Source: Maricaulis sp.
GTDB taxonomy: Bacteria > Pseudomonadota > Alphaproteobacteria > Caulobacterales > Maricaulaceae
Assembly: GCF_030149425.1 (NCBI RefSeq)
Contig: NZ_JASBRQ010000063.1
Span: 1 to 37,086 of the forward strand
Length of the DNA: 37,086 bases
Direction: 5' to 3'
The notes beneath the pieces are model-generated. The model was given only the letters and a program-made list of their open reading frames with translations, had not been told where the DNA came from and searched no databases. A program made the translations under genes and the position numbers. This document shows positions 8,595 through 15,543 of this stretch, in pieces. Numbering within the stretch: position 1 is the first letter of the stretch; each line of letters opens with the position of its first letter.

Positions 8595-9110
8595 TCAGCG
8601 CTCCGTCAGGCGTGGAATAAGGTCAACCAGATTGCAGGGTCTGTGCGTGCGGTCAAACTCGGCGCGGAGCACATGGTTCCAGGCATCCTTGCATCCCCCA
8701 GACGAGCCGGGAATGGCGAAGAGATACGTCCCGCCTGCAATGCCAGCCGTAGCCCGGGACTGGATGGTCGAGACGCCGACGGACTGGAAGCTGACCTGGT
8801 GGAACACCGCACTGAAGCCTTCCATTTCCTTGTCATAGAGCGCCTTGAAGGCCTCCGGTGTGACGTCGCGGCCAGTCAGGCCGGTGCCGCCGGTGGCGAT
8901 GATGGCGTGGATGCTTTCGTTGGCGATCCAGTCGCGCAGCCGGGCCTGGATGAGCTCGACTTCGTCGTGAATAATCGCGTGATCAATAACGGCATGTCCC
9001 TCCGCCGTGATCTGTTCCCGCAGCCATGGGCCGGTCTTGTCGGTCCGGGTATCACGGGTGTCGGAGACGGTCATCACGGCAAAGCCGACCTGTTCTGGAG
9101 GCTGGTTCAT
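8595..9110 (-). CDS. moaB: Molybdenum cofactor biosynthesis protein MoaB (MogA-like)
   Basis: MoaB/MogA-type proteins bind molybdopterin and catalyse or resemble its adenylylation before metal insertion by MoeA. The product is 171 residues from ATG 9110, which overlaps the TGA stop of moaE as ATGA; an upstream in-frame ATG at 9140 would add ten residues inside moaE and is less likely. The MoCF domain motifs are [17 protein letters not shown] at the N-terminus, [18 protein letters not shown] in the middle and [18 protein letters not shown] toward the C-terminus. Since no separate mogA is visible, this gene may supply the adenylyl transfer activity here. Confidence 0.93.
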   Translation of the reverse strand: MNQPPEQVGFAVMTVSDTRDTRTDKTGPWLREQITAEGHAVIDHAIIHDEVELIQARLRDWIANESIHAIIATGGTGLTGRDVTPEAFKALYDKEMEGFSAVFHQVSFQSVGVSTIQSRATAGIAGGTYLFAIPGSSGGCKDAWNHVLRAEFDRTHRPCNLVDLIPRLTER

Positions 9111-9577
9111 GCGGGCATGTCCTCTGTTTGGGTGAGCCATCGGGCGGCGGCCTCATCGTCCGAGGCGCGGGCTTCGACCCAGCGCTCACCCTGCTCGTCA
9201 TATTCTTTTTTCCAGAAGGGCGCCTGGGTTTTCAGGACGTCGATCATGAAACTGACCGCATCCAGTGCGGCGCGCCGATGCGGGGCTGTCGCGCCAACAA
9301 AGACGATTTCCTCGCCGATCTCCATGCGGCCCGTGCGATGAATAATAGTGGCCTGGCGCAAATCCCAGCGGCCGACGGCGTGTCGGGCGATACGTTCGAG
9401 CGCGGTCTCCGTGACCCCGGGATAGTGTTCGAGTTCCAGTGCAAGCAGGCCGTGGCCCCCGCGAACCTGGCCGGAAAAACTGGCGACGGCGCCACAATCG
9501 CTGTCGCGGCCGCTCAGCGCATTGAGCAGGGCACCGGCATCAAACCGCGCCGTCTGAACCCGGACCGTAACGCTCAC
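9107..9577 (-). CDS. moaE: Molybdopterin synthase catalytic subunit MoaE
   Basis: MoaE with MoaD transfers sulfur to cyclic pyranopterin monophosphate to form molybdopterin. The product is 156 residues. Family signatures are GAVASFSGQVRG near the N-terminus, LELEHYPGV, the IHRTGRMEIGEE segment and the C-terminal KTQAPFWKKE stretch with the conserved catalytic lysines. The start is a GTG at 9577, one base after the TAG of moaD, and GGAGG just upstream lies within the last moaD codons. The gene overlaps moaB by four bases. Confidence 0.95.
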   Translation of the reverse strand: MSVTVRVQTARFDAGALLNALSGRDSDCGAVASFSGQVRGGHGLLALELEHYPGVTETALERIARHAVGRWDLRQATIIHRTGRMEIGEEIVFVGATAPHRRAALDAVSFMIDVLKTQAPFWKKEYDEQGERWVEARASDDEAAARWLTQTEDMPA

Positions 9578-9578
9578 C

Positions 9579-9824
9579 CTAACCTCCGGAAAACGGCGGG
9601 CAGAAGGCCACAGTGTCGCCCGCCTTCAGCGCGTGTACGCGCGGGACGATTTCGTCATTGACGATGATCCGCGTGGACGGGTGCGCCAGGATCTCGGCGA
9701 GGGCATCGCGTTCGATCAACCAGTCGATGAGCTGTTCGCCGGTCGCCGCGGGTGCGGTGACAGTTTCCTCTGCCATGCCCATGCGTTCGCGCAGGGCGGC
9801 GAAATATCTGACGGTGAGCGACAT
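9579..9824 (-). CDS. moaD: Molybdopterin synthase sulfur carrier subunit MoaD
   Basis: MoaD is a small ubiquitin-like protein whose C-terminal Gly-Gly is adenylylated and then thiocarboxylated to carry sulfur for MoaE. The product is 81 residues and ends in PPFSGG, the required di-glycine tail. The N-terminus, MSLTVRYFAALRERMG, is typical. It begins two bases after the moaA stop with GGAGG at the end of moaA. MoeB, which would activate this tail, is not in the window and must be encoded elsewhere. Confidence 0.95.
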   Translation of the reverse strand: MSLTVRYFAALRERMGMAEETVTAPAATGEQLIDWLIERDALAEILAHPSTRIIVNDEIVPRVHALKAGDTVAFCPPFSGG

Positions 9825-9826
9825 GA

Positions 9827-10846
9827 TCAGCCTCCTGTATGCGCCATGCTACGCGATATGGCCGTGCCGGGCCTAGCCGACAAATCAAATGCATGTGCTT
9901 CGGGCTTGAACGCCATGGCTTCGTCCAGCTGGGCATCGACCGCCTCGCGGCCGCCCTCGCGCAGGGCCTGTCGCAGATCGACCTTTCCCGCGCCACCGAG
10001 GCACATGTAGAGCTGGCCGGTACAGGTCAGGCGCACACGGTTGCAGTCGCCGCAGAAATTCTCCGACATCGGCGTGATGAAACCGACGCGTCCGCCCGTT
10101 TCTGCCAGACGCACATAGCGCGACGGACCACCGGTGCGCTCTGCCGTCTCAACCAGAGTGTAGTGTTCGCCCAGACGCTCGCGGACGGTCGAGAGGGAAA
10201 GGAACTGATCGGTGCGTTTCGCATCGACCTCACCCATCGGCATGATCTCGATCAGGCTGATGTCGAAGCCGCGACCGTGGGCCCAGGCAATCAGATCCGG
10301 TAGGTGATGTTCATTGTCTCCCTTGAGGGCGACCGCATTGATCTTGATCTTCAGTCCCGCCCGGTCAGCGGCGTCGATGCCGCGCAGGGTTGTGGCGAGG
10401 TCGCCTCGCCGGGTCAGGCGGGCGAAGGTGCGCTCGTCCAGCGTGTCGAGCGAAACGTTGATCCGGCGAACTCCCGCGCGGACCAGCTTGTCGGCATAGC
10501 GCGGCAGCTGGGTCGCATTGGTGGTCAGGCAGATCTCCTGCAGCGAGGACATGCCCAACCGGCAGGACAGATTGTCCACCAGCTGCATGATGTCCCGCCG
10601 GACCAGCGGTTCACCCCCCGTTATGCGGATCTTGCTGACGCCGCGGCGAATGAAGGCATCGCACAGCTGGGTGAGTTCCTCGTGGGTGAGAATATCGGCC
10701 TTGGGCAGAAAACGCGGCCGGGCCTTCATGCAATAGGTGCAGCGCAAGTCACAGCGATCCGTCACCGAAAGGCGCAGATAGGTGATCTGGCGGCCGAGTG
10801 TGTCGACCAGTGGCGCGCAGGCCTGAGTTTGTATTGAGCGATCCAT
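9827..10846 (-). CDS. moaA: GTP 3',8-cyclase MoaA (radical SAM)
   Basis: MoaA carries out the first step of molybdenum cofactor synthesis, cyclising GTP with a radical SAM mechanism. The product is 339 residues. The N-terminal cluster motif is CDLRCTYC with Cys32, Cys36 and Cys39, followed by RITGGEPLVRRDI. The C-terminal second cluster region is NFCGDCNRVRLTCTGQLYMC. The protein ends in HTGG; the terminal Gly-Gly is a known functional feature of the family. AAGGAG lies a few bases upstream of the ATG, and a perfect Fnr-type palindrome lies 54 bases upstream. It heads the six-gene moa/moe set plus the TSUP gene. Confidence 0.96.
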   Translation of the reverse strand: MDRSIQTQACAPLVDTLGRQITYLRLSVTDRCDLRCTYCMKARPRFLPKADILTHEELTQLCDAFIRRGVSKIRITGGEPLVRRDIMQLVDNLSCRLGMSSLQEICLTTNATQLPRYADKLVRAGVRRINVSLDTLDERTFARLTRRGDLATTLRGIDAADRAGLKIKINAVALKGDNEHHLPDLIAWAHGRGFDISLIEIMPMGEVDAKRTDQFLSLSTVRERLGEHYTLVETAERTGGPSRYVRLAETGGRVGFITPMSENFCGDCNRVRLTCTGQLYMCLGGAGKVDLRQALREGGREAVDAQLDEAMAFKPEAHAFDLSARPGTAISRSMAHTGG

Positions 10847-10893
10847 GCGGACGCTCCTTCGTTGAACACGCGGGGCATTGGATGGCCCTCGTC

Positions 10894-10907
10894 TTGATAA
10901 ACATCAA
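10894..10907. promoter_or_regulatory. Perfect Fnr/Dnr-type box upstream of moaA
   Basis: TTGATAAACATCAA matches TTGAT-N4-ATCAA perfectly. Its centre (10900.5) is 54 bases from the moaA start, so activation at -41.5 would start transcription near 10859, immediately before the ribosome binding site. The rest of the 10847-10982 gap shows nothing else. Confidence 0.8.
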
Positions 10908-10982
10908 TTGTTCGACGGGCGCCAAGCGACGTCTCGTCGCATGTCCAGGGAGCATGTCTAGGGGAGGGCTCGCTCCAGTCTG

Positions 10983-11531
10983 CTAATCCGCAGAGGGAAG
11001 GCTGGCGAAATCTTCCGGTGTGTTGATGTTGCGCAATCGCGCCGTACGGCTCGCATCCGGTTGCAGCCAGTCGACACCGAGGCGAGCAATCAGCTTGCGG
11101 ATCGACCAGACATCATCCCGAGGCTGCGACACCGCTGTCGCCGGCAGGAAGAGCGGTAGCGGGTGGTCCTGCCAGGCGCAGGCGTGGTCAGCGCTCCGGC
11201 TGGCCAGTGGGATGAGGTCGTCCGGTTGTAACAGCGGCATGTCGACCGGAATGACCAGCAGACCACGGTTGGTGCCTTCGGTGTGGGCAAGGGCGTCCAG
11301 CAGCGCGTGGGCGGGTCCGGCCTGTGCCTGGCTGTCGGCAAAGCCGTTGGGCAGGTCCGGCCGCCCGCTGACCAGCACCGATGAGCAGCCTGCGGCCATC
11401 AAGGTCGCCTCTGCACGCGCGAGCAGGGTTCTACCTTTCCAGACCAGGGCAGCCTTGTCCTCGCCCATGCGTGATGATTGCCCGCCGGCCAGGACGATCC
11501 CTGTCAGCTGGTCTTCAGCTGCGCGGGTCAT
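10983..11531 (-). CDS. mobA: Molybdenum cofactor guanylyltransferase MobA
   Basis: MobA adds GMP to molybdopterin to form the guanine dinucleotide cofactor used by NarG. The product is 182 residues. The N-terminal nucleotide-binding motif is VLAGGQSSRMGEDKAALVW, and PVDMPLLQPDDL in the middle matches the family's metal-binding aspartate region. Its ATG lies inside the 3' end of the Crp/Fnr-type gene (17-base overlap), so regulator and mobA are one transcript. It is separated from moaA by 136 bases with a separate promoter site. Confidence 0.92.
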   Translation of the reverse strand: MTRAAEDQLTGIVLAGGQSSRMGEDKAALVWKGRTLLARAEATLMAAGCSSVLVSGRPDLPNGFADSQAQAGPAHALLDALAHTEGTNRGLLVIPVDMPLLQPDDLIPLASRSADHACAWQDHPLPLFLPATAVSQPRDDVWSIRKLIARLGVDWLQPDASRTARLRNINTPEDFASLPSAD

Positions 11532-12213
11532 CGATCAGCGGATTGGGTTTGCAGCAGGCTTCCAGCGCTGTGCGGTCGATGATCTCGATACTGGGGCCAT
11601 CCACAACAATGCCGTGGGACTGCAGTGCTCCGAAGGCTCGCGAGAGGTTTTCCGGCGTCATTCCGAGAATGGAGGCCAGGATCTTCTTGCCATAGGGCAG
11701 TTCGACCACATCTGCTCCGCCCGACTTGTCCTGCAGGCGAATGATGTAATTGCCGACGCGCTCCACTGCCGTGCGAAGCTTCAGATTCTTCATCGACTTG
11801 ACGACGCCGCGATAACAGGTGGCCAGCTCGGTGACGATGGCCCGCGCGAAACGGGTATCGGCCTCGAATACGGCGCGAATATTCACAGACGGGATCAGCA
11901 GCAGCTTGCTGGGTGCGACTGTGCGGGCGGACATCAGGAACGGGGCATCCTTGATGGTCGCGGCCAGGATAAAGGTTGAGATCGGGGTCACGATTGCCAT
12001 GGAGGAATCCCGGCCATGGCTGGAGGAGAACAGTTCCACGCTGCCCTCGATCACAACGTAGAGAAAGTCGGCCGGCTCGCCCTCTCGGATCAGGTCCACG
12101 TGCGCGGGAATACGCTGGACATAGGCTGCATTGAGCAACTCGTCGAAGCGTTGCTCGTCGACATCCGCAAAAAGCGGAAGATCTCGAATGGCCTGGCGGT
12201 CTGCGTTGCGCAC
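11515..12213 (-). CDS. Crp/Fnr-family regulator lacking the Fnr iron-sulfur cysteines (NarR/Dnr-like)
   Basis: The product is 232 residues: a cyclic-nucleotide-binding-like sensor domain (about 1-130), a dimer helix and a C-terminal helix-turn-helix (LPYGKKILASILGMTPENLSRAFGAL). The recognition helix has E-x-x-S-R, the pattern that reads TTGAT-N4-ATCAA in Fnr and Dnr. The cysteines are only in ATCYRG and EACCKP, so the N-terminal cluster ligands of Fnr are absent. That resembles NarR and Dnr/NnrR, which answer to nitrate/nitrite or nitric oxide; NarR is also known divergent from narK. I chose GTG 12213 because GGAGG lies six bases upstream; an in-frame ATG at 12258 overlaps the regulatory box. 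It shares a transcript with mobA and likely controls the anaerobic genes here and perhaps itself. Confidence 0.87.
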   Translation of the reverse strand: MRNADRQAIRDLPLFADVDEQRFDELLNAAYVQRIPAHVDLIREGEPADFLYVVIEGSVELFSSSHGRDSSMAIVTPISTFILAATIKDAPFLMSARTVAPSKLLLIPSVNIRAVFEADTRFARAIVTELATCYRGVVKSMKNLKLRTAVERVGNYIIRLQDKSGGADVVELPYGKKILASILGMTPENLSRAFGALQSHGIVVDGPSIEIIDRTALEACCKPNPLIDDPRS

Positions 12214-12251
12214 CGTGTTCCTCCCCGTACCGCAGGGATTTAGCGCGCGGC

Positions 12252-12265
12252 TTGACAATGATCAA
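12252..12265. promoter_or_regulatory. Fnr/Dnr-type box between the regulator gene and narK1
   Basis: TTGACAATGATCAA differs from consensus by one base. Its centre is 45 bases from the regulator's GTG start and almost 200 bases from narK1. Activation at -41.5 toward the regulator would start at about 12217, on its ribosome site, so autoregulation, possibly negative, is as likely as activation. It may instead act on narK1 from a distance. Confidence 0.65.
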
Positions 12266-12355
12266 GCATCCAATTGATCTAAAGTAATGGGCGGGAAAAC
12301 ATAAGTTTTGATCGCAATGCAGAACAATTAAATGGCGTGATGTGGGTGCGATTGT

Positions 12356-12369
12356 TTGACGCGCGACAA
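12356..12369. promoter_or_regulatory. Weak Fnr/Dnr-like box upstream of narK1
   Basis: TTGACGCGCGACAA keeps the left half with one change, but the right half matches only three of five bases. The centre at 12362.5 would place the narK1 transcript start near 12404. A TATTCA at 12402-12407 could instead be the -10 element, giving a centre near -51. Tentative. Confidence 0.35.
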
Positions 12370-12455
12370 GCACACACATTTTTTATGGAAATCGAACTGG
12401 CTATTCATTCCCTGTCTTCATCGGCCCAATTTCGGGCTGGAAATGGGGGGTTAAC

Positions 12456-13835
12456 ATGCACACGCTCGAAGGCGTCACCCGCGGACAGCAAACCCAGGCA
12501 CTCGGAATGAGTACTTTGGCCTTTACTGTCTGTTTTGCAGTCTGGACGATTTTCTCCATCATCGGTGTTCAGATTAAGCAGGATCTCGGACTGTCGGAAA
12601 CGCAGTTCGGTCTGCTGGTGGCAACACCGGTCCTGACCGGTTCCATCTCGCGCATCTTCCTCGGCGTCCTGACCGAGCAGTATGGCGGCCGGATGATGTT
12701 TCCGATCCAGATGATCACAACGGCCATCGCCGCGTTCCTTCTGTCCATGGCGGACAGCTACGCGCTCTTCCTGTTGGCTGCGCTGGGTGTCGGCCTGGCG
12801 GGCGGGTCCTTCATCATCGGTATCGCCTATGTCTCTCGCTGGTACGAGGCCAAGGCGCAGGGAACCGCGCTGGGCATTTTCGGTGTCGGCAATATGGGCG
12901 CCGCGGTGACCAATTTCGGCGCACCTTTCCTGGTGGTCGCCTTTGGCTGGCAGCAAACCGCACAGATCTATGCCGGCGTGCTCGTCGTCATGGCGCTGAT
13001 CTTCTGGCTGTGCACCAAGGATGACCCGGTCCTGCTCGAACAGCGTCGCACGGGGTCTAAACCTCCGTCTGCGCTGATGCAGCTCGAGCCTCTCAAGAAC
13101 GTCCAGGTCTGGCGCTTCGCGACCTACTATTTCTTCGTCTTCGGTGCCTTTGTGGCGCTCGCCTCCTGGCTGCCCCGCTATTATGTCGGCGCCTATGGTC
13201 TGGATCTGCAGACGGCCGGCATGCTGGCTGCGGCCTACTCCCTGCCAGCATCCATCTTCCGCGCGCTCGGCGGCTGGATGTCTGACAAGTGGGGCGCCCG
13301 CTTTGTCATGTATCTGACCTTTATCGTCTCGCTCGTCTGTCTGTTCATCCTGAGCTATCCCGACACGACCTATATCGTGCAGGGCATTAACGGCCCGATC
13401 GAGTTCAGCTTTGGTATCGGCGTGCCGCTGTTCGCGACCATGGCCTGCGGTCTTGGCTTTGTGATGTCTCTCGGTAAGGCGGCTGTCTACAAGCACATCC
13501 CGGTCTACTACCCGCACCATGTCGGTGCCGTGGGTGGCCTGGTCGGCATGATCGGCGGCCTGGGCGGTTTCATCCTGCCCATCCTGTTCGGCGTCATGAA
13601 TGATGTGACCGGGGTCTGGACCAGCTGTTTCATGCTGATGTTCGTTCTGGTGCTGGTCTCCACGGTCTGGATGCACGTGGCCATCGTCCGCATGGACCGT
13701 CGCCGTATCCCGGAACTGGCCAACGCCAAGGATCTCAGCGACGTCCCGGACGCGCCGCATCCTGCGCCGTCCCAACACGCCAATCATCAATCTGACACCG
13801 CCTTTGGTGACGCGCCTGTACATCCCACGCGCTGA
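12456..13835 (+). CDS. narK1: Nitrate/nitrite transporter of the major facilitator superfamily, NarK1 type
   Basis: NarK1-type proteins import nitrate, probably with protons, to start nitrate respiration. The product is 459 residues with twelve predicted membrane segments. The N-terminal half has the nitrate-signature-like stretch ALGVGLAGGSFIIGIAYVSRWY, and the second half has MACGLGFVMSLGKAAVYKHIP followed by GAVGGLVGMIGGLGGFILP. A G-rich ribosome site lies just before the ATG, and the 198-base gap to the divergent regulator holds the promoter sites. narK2 follows as a separate gene; in several denitrifiers the two are fused into one protein. Confidence 0.9.
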   Translation: MHTLEGVTRGQQTQALGMSTLAFTVCFAVWTIFSIIGVQIKQDLGLSETQFGLLVATPVLTGSISRIFLGVLTEQYGGRMMFPIQMITTAIAAFLLSMADSYALFLLAALGVGLAGGSFIIGIAYVSRWYEAKAQGTALGIFGVGNMGAAVTNFGAPFLVVAFGWQQTAQIYAGVLVVMALIFWLCTKDDPVLLEQRRTGSKPPSALMQLEPLKNVQVWRFATYYFFVFGAFVALASWLPRYYVGAYGLDLQTAGMLAAAYSLPASIFRALGGWMSDKWGARFVMYLTFIVSLVCLFILSYPDTTYIVQGINGPIEFSFGIGVPLFATMACGLGFVMSLGKAAVYKHIPVYYPHHVGAVGGLVGMIGGLGGFILPILFGVMNDVTGVWTSCFMLMFVLVLVSTVWMHVAIVRMDRRRIPELANAKDLSDVPDAPHPAPSQHANHQSDTAFGDAPVHPTR

Positions 13836-13839
13836 ACCT

Positions 13840-13898
13840 GATCCGGGCTCCCTCCAGAGCCTGAACCTGTCCCCGGAATGTGGGGCGGAGCCCGGATC
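13840..13898 (+). other. Long inverted repeat between narK1 and narK2
   Basis: Arms GATCCGGGCTCC (13840-13851) and GGAGCCCGGATC (13887-13898) are perfectly complementary over 12 bases, and a nested CCCC/GGGG pair (13871-13874 and 13882-13885) would close the inner part. No T run follows, so it is not a standard terminator. It probably folds in the nar message and could act as an attenuator, processing site or stability element. Confidence 0.7.
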
Positions 13899-13924
13899 CT
13901 CCTAATTTCAAGAGGGAGCCTTTC

Positions 13925-15532
13925 ATGGGCAAGGACCTTAAAAACTGGAACCCGGAAGACCCGCAACAGTGGGAAGATACCGGGAAATCCATCGCCAACC
14001 GGAATTTGTGGATCTCGATCCCGGCATTGCTGTGCGGCTTCGCCGTCTGGCTCTATTGGGGGATCATCACTGTCCAGATGATCAATCTCGGATTTCCCTT
14101 TGAACAATCCGAACTGTTTACCCTGACGGCCATTGCCGGCCTGACCGGGGCCACATTGCGCATCCCGTCCAGCTTCCTCATTCGCCTGGCCGGGGGACGC
14201 AATACGATCTTCCTGACCACTGCCTTGCTGATCCTGCCTGCAGCGGGGACAGGCATCCTGCTCCAAAACCCTGACACACCGCTCTGGAGTTTCCAGATCC
14301 TGGCCCTGTTGTCGGGCTTCGGCGGCGGCAATTTCGCCTCCTCCATGTCCAATATCTCCTTCTTCTTTCCCAAGAAGATCCAGGGCTATTCGCTGGGCAT
14401 GAATGCCGGCCTCGGCAATTTCGGCGTCACCACGATGCAGATCCTCATCCCGCTGGTGATGACGGTCGGTGTCTTTGGCGGCGCGCCCATGATCCTGGAA
14501 AACACCTCCGGCACGCTGATCGGCAAGATCGAAGCGGGAACGGAAACCTTCCTGCACAATGCCGGCCTGATCTGGGTCGTCATCCTGGTTCCGCTCGTCA
14601 TCGCAGTGTGGGTGGGCATGAACAATATTGTCGACGAGCACGTCTCCCCCGATATCGGTTCAACGCCTGCGGCTTTCGCCAAGATCCTGGGCATGTTGCT
14701 GATCGGTCTGGTCACAGCCAGCGCCGGCCTGTGGCTGATGCTGCCTGAATCCGCGAGCGGTTCGGGCTGGGGTGTCAGCAAGTGGCTGGTCCTGCCACTG
14801 GTCATTGCGGCAACCGTGTTTGCGCTCAAATCCATTCCGGGCTCGATCAAGAAGAGCCTTGATCGCCAGTACAAGATCTTCAACAACAAGCACACCTGGG
14901 CGATGACCATTATCTATACGATGACGTTCGGATCGTTCATCGGCTTCTCTGCGGCCATCGGGCTGGCCATCAAGGTCATCTTCGGTTTCCAGCACATCAT
15001 GGTCGATGGCGTGATGACGCATGATACGGCCAACCCGAATGGCCCGTCCGCCCTGATGTTCGCCTGGACCGGCCCCTTCATCGGCGCGCTGATCCGTCCG
15101 ATCGGTGGCAAGATCGCGGACCGTTTCGGCGGTGCCCTGGTCACCCAGATCATCTCTGTCGTGATGATCGCAGCGGCGCTGGGCGTCGCCTATTTCATGC
15201 GCGAAGCCTACGCCTCGGCCACGCCGGAGCAGTATTTCACGCCCTTCCTGGTGCTCTTCCTGGTCCTGTTTGCTGCGACCGGGATCGGCAATGGCTCCAC
15301 CTTCCGCACCATCGCCATTGTGTTTGACCGCGAGCAGGCCGGGCCGGTGCTGGGCTGGACATCTGCGGTGGCCGCCTACGGCGCTTTCATCATCCCGCAG
15401 GTCTTCGGTGAACAGATCCGGGCGACCACACCGGAATACGCCCTCTACGGCTTTGCCGTCTTCTACGCGATCTGCGTGGCCATCAACTGGTGGTTCTACC
15501 TGCGCCCCGGCGCCTACGTGAAAAACCCATAG
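13925..15532 (+). CDS. narK2: Nitrate/nitrite antiporter of the major facilitator superfamily, NarK2 type
   Basis: NarK2-type proteins exchange nitrate for nitrite across the inner membrane. The product is 535 residues with about twelve membrane segments and a soluble N-terminus (GKDLKNWNPEDPQQWEDTG) typical of this type. Signature glycine-rich stretches are LLSGFGGGNFASSMSNISFFFPKK in the first half and ATGIGNGSTFRTIAIVF in the second. I chose ATG 13925 because AGAGGGAG lies at 13911-13918; an ATG at 13880 lies in the inverted repeat. narG starts 11 bases downstream. Confidence 0.92.
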   Translation: MGKDLKNWNPEDPQQWEDTGKSIANRNLWISIPALLCGFAVWLYWGIITVQMINLGFPFEQSELFTLTAIAGLTGATLRIPSSFLIRLAGGRNTIFLTTALLILPAAGTGILLQNPDTPLWSFQILALLSGFGGGNFASSMSNISFFFPKKIQGYSLGMNAGLGNFGVTTMQILIPLVMTVGVFGGAPMILENTSGTLIGKIEAGTETFLHNAGLIWVVILVPLVIAVWVGMNNIVDEHVSPDIGSTPAAFAKILGMLLIGLVTASAGLWLMLPESASGSGWGVSKWLVLPLVIAATVFALKSIPGSIKKSLDRQYKIFNNKHTWAMTIIYTMTFGSFIGFSAAIGLAIKVIFGFQHIMVDGVMTHDTANPNGPSALMFAWTGPFIGALIRPIGGKIADRFGGALVTQIISVVMIAAALGVAYFMREAYASATPEQYFTPFLVLFLVLFAATGIGNGSTFRTIAIVFDREQAGPVLGWTSAVAAYGAFIIPQVFGEQIRATTPEYALYGFAVFYAICVAINWWFYLRPGAYVKNP

Positions 15533-15543
15533 GAGCAAGAAGT

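Noticed and set aside
12405..13823. A 472-residue open frame on the minus strand across narK1
   Set aside because: It is antisense to a clear narK1 gene, its composition (Arg, Asp, Gln, His rich, no hydrophobic pattern) is that of a GC-rich shadow frame, and it matches no family.
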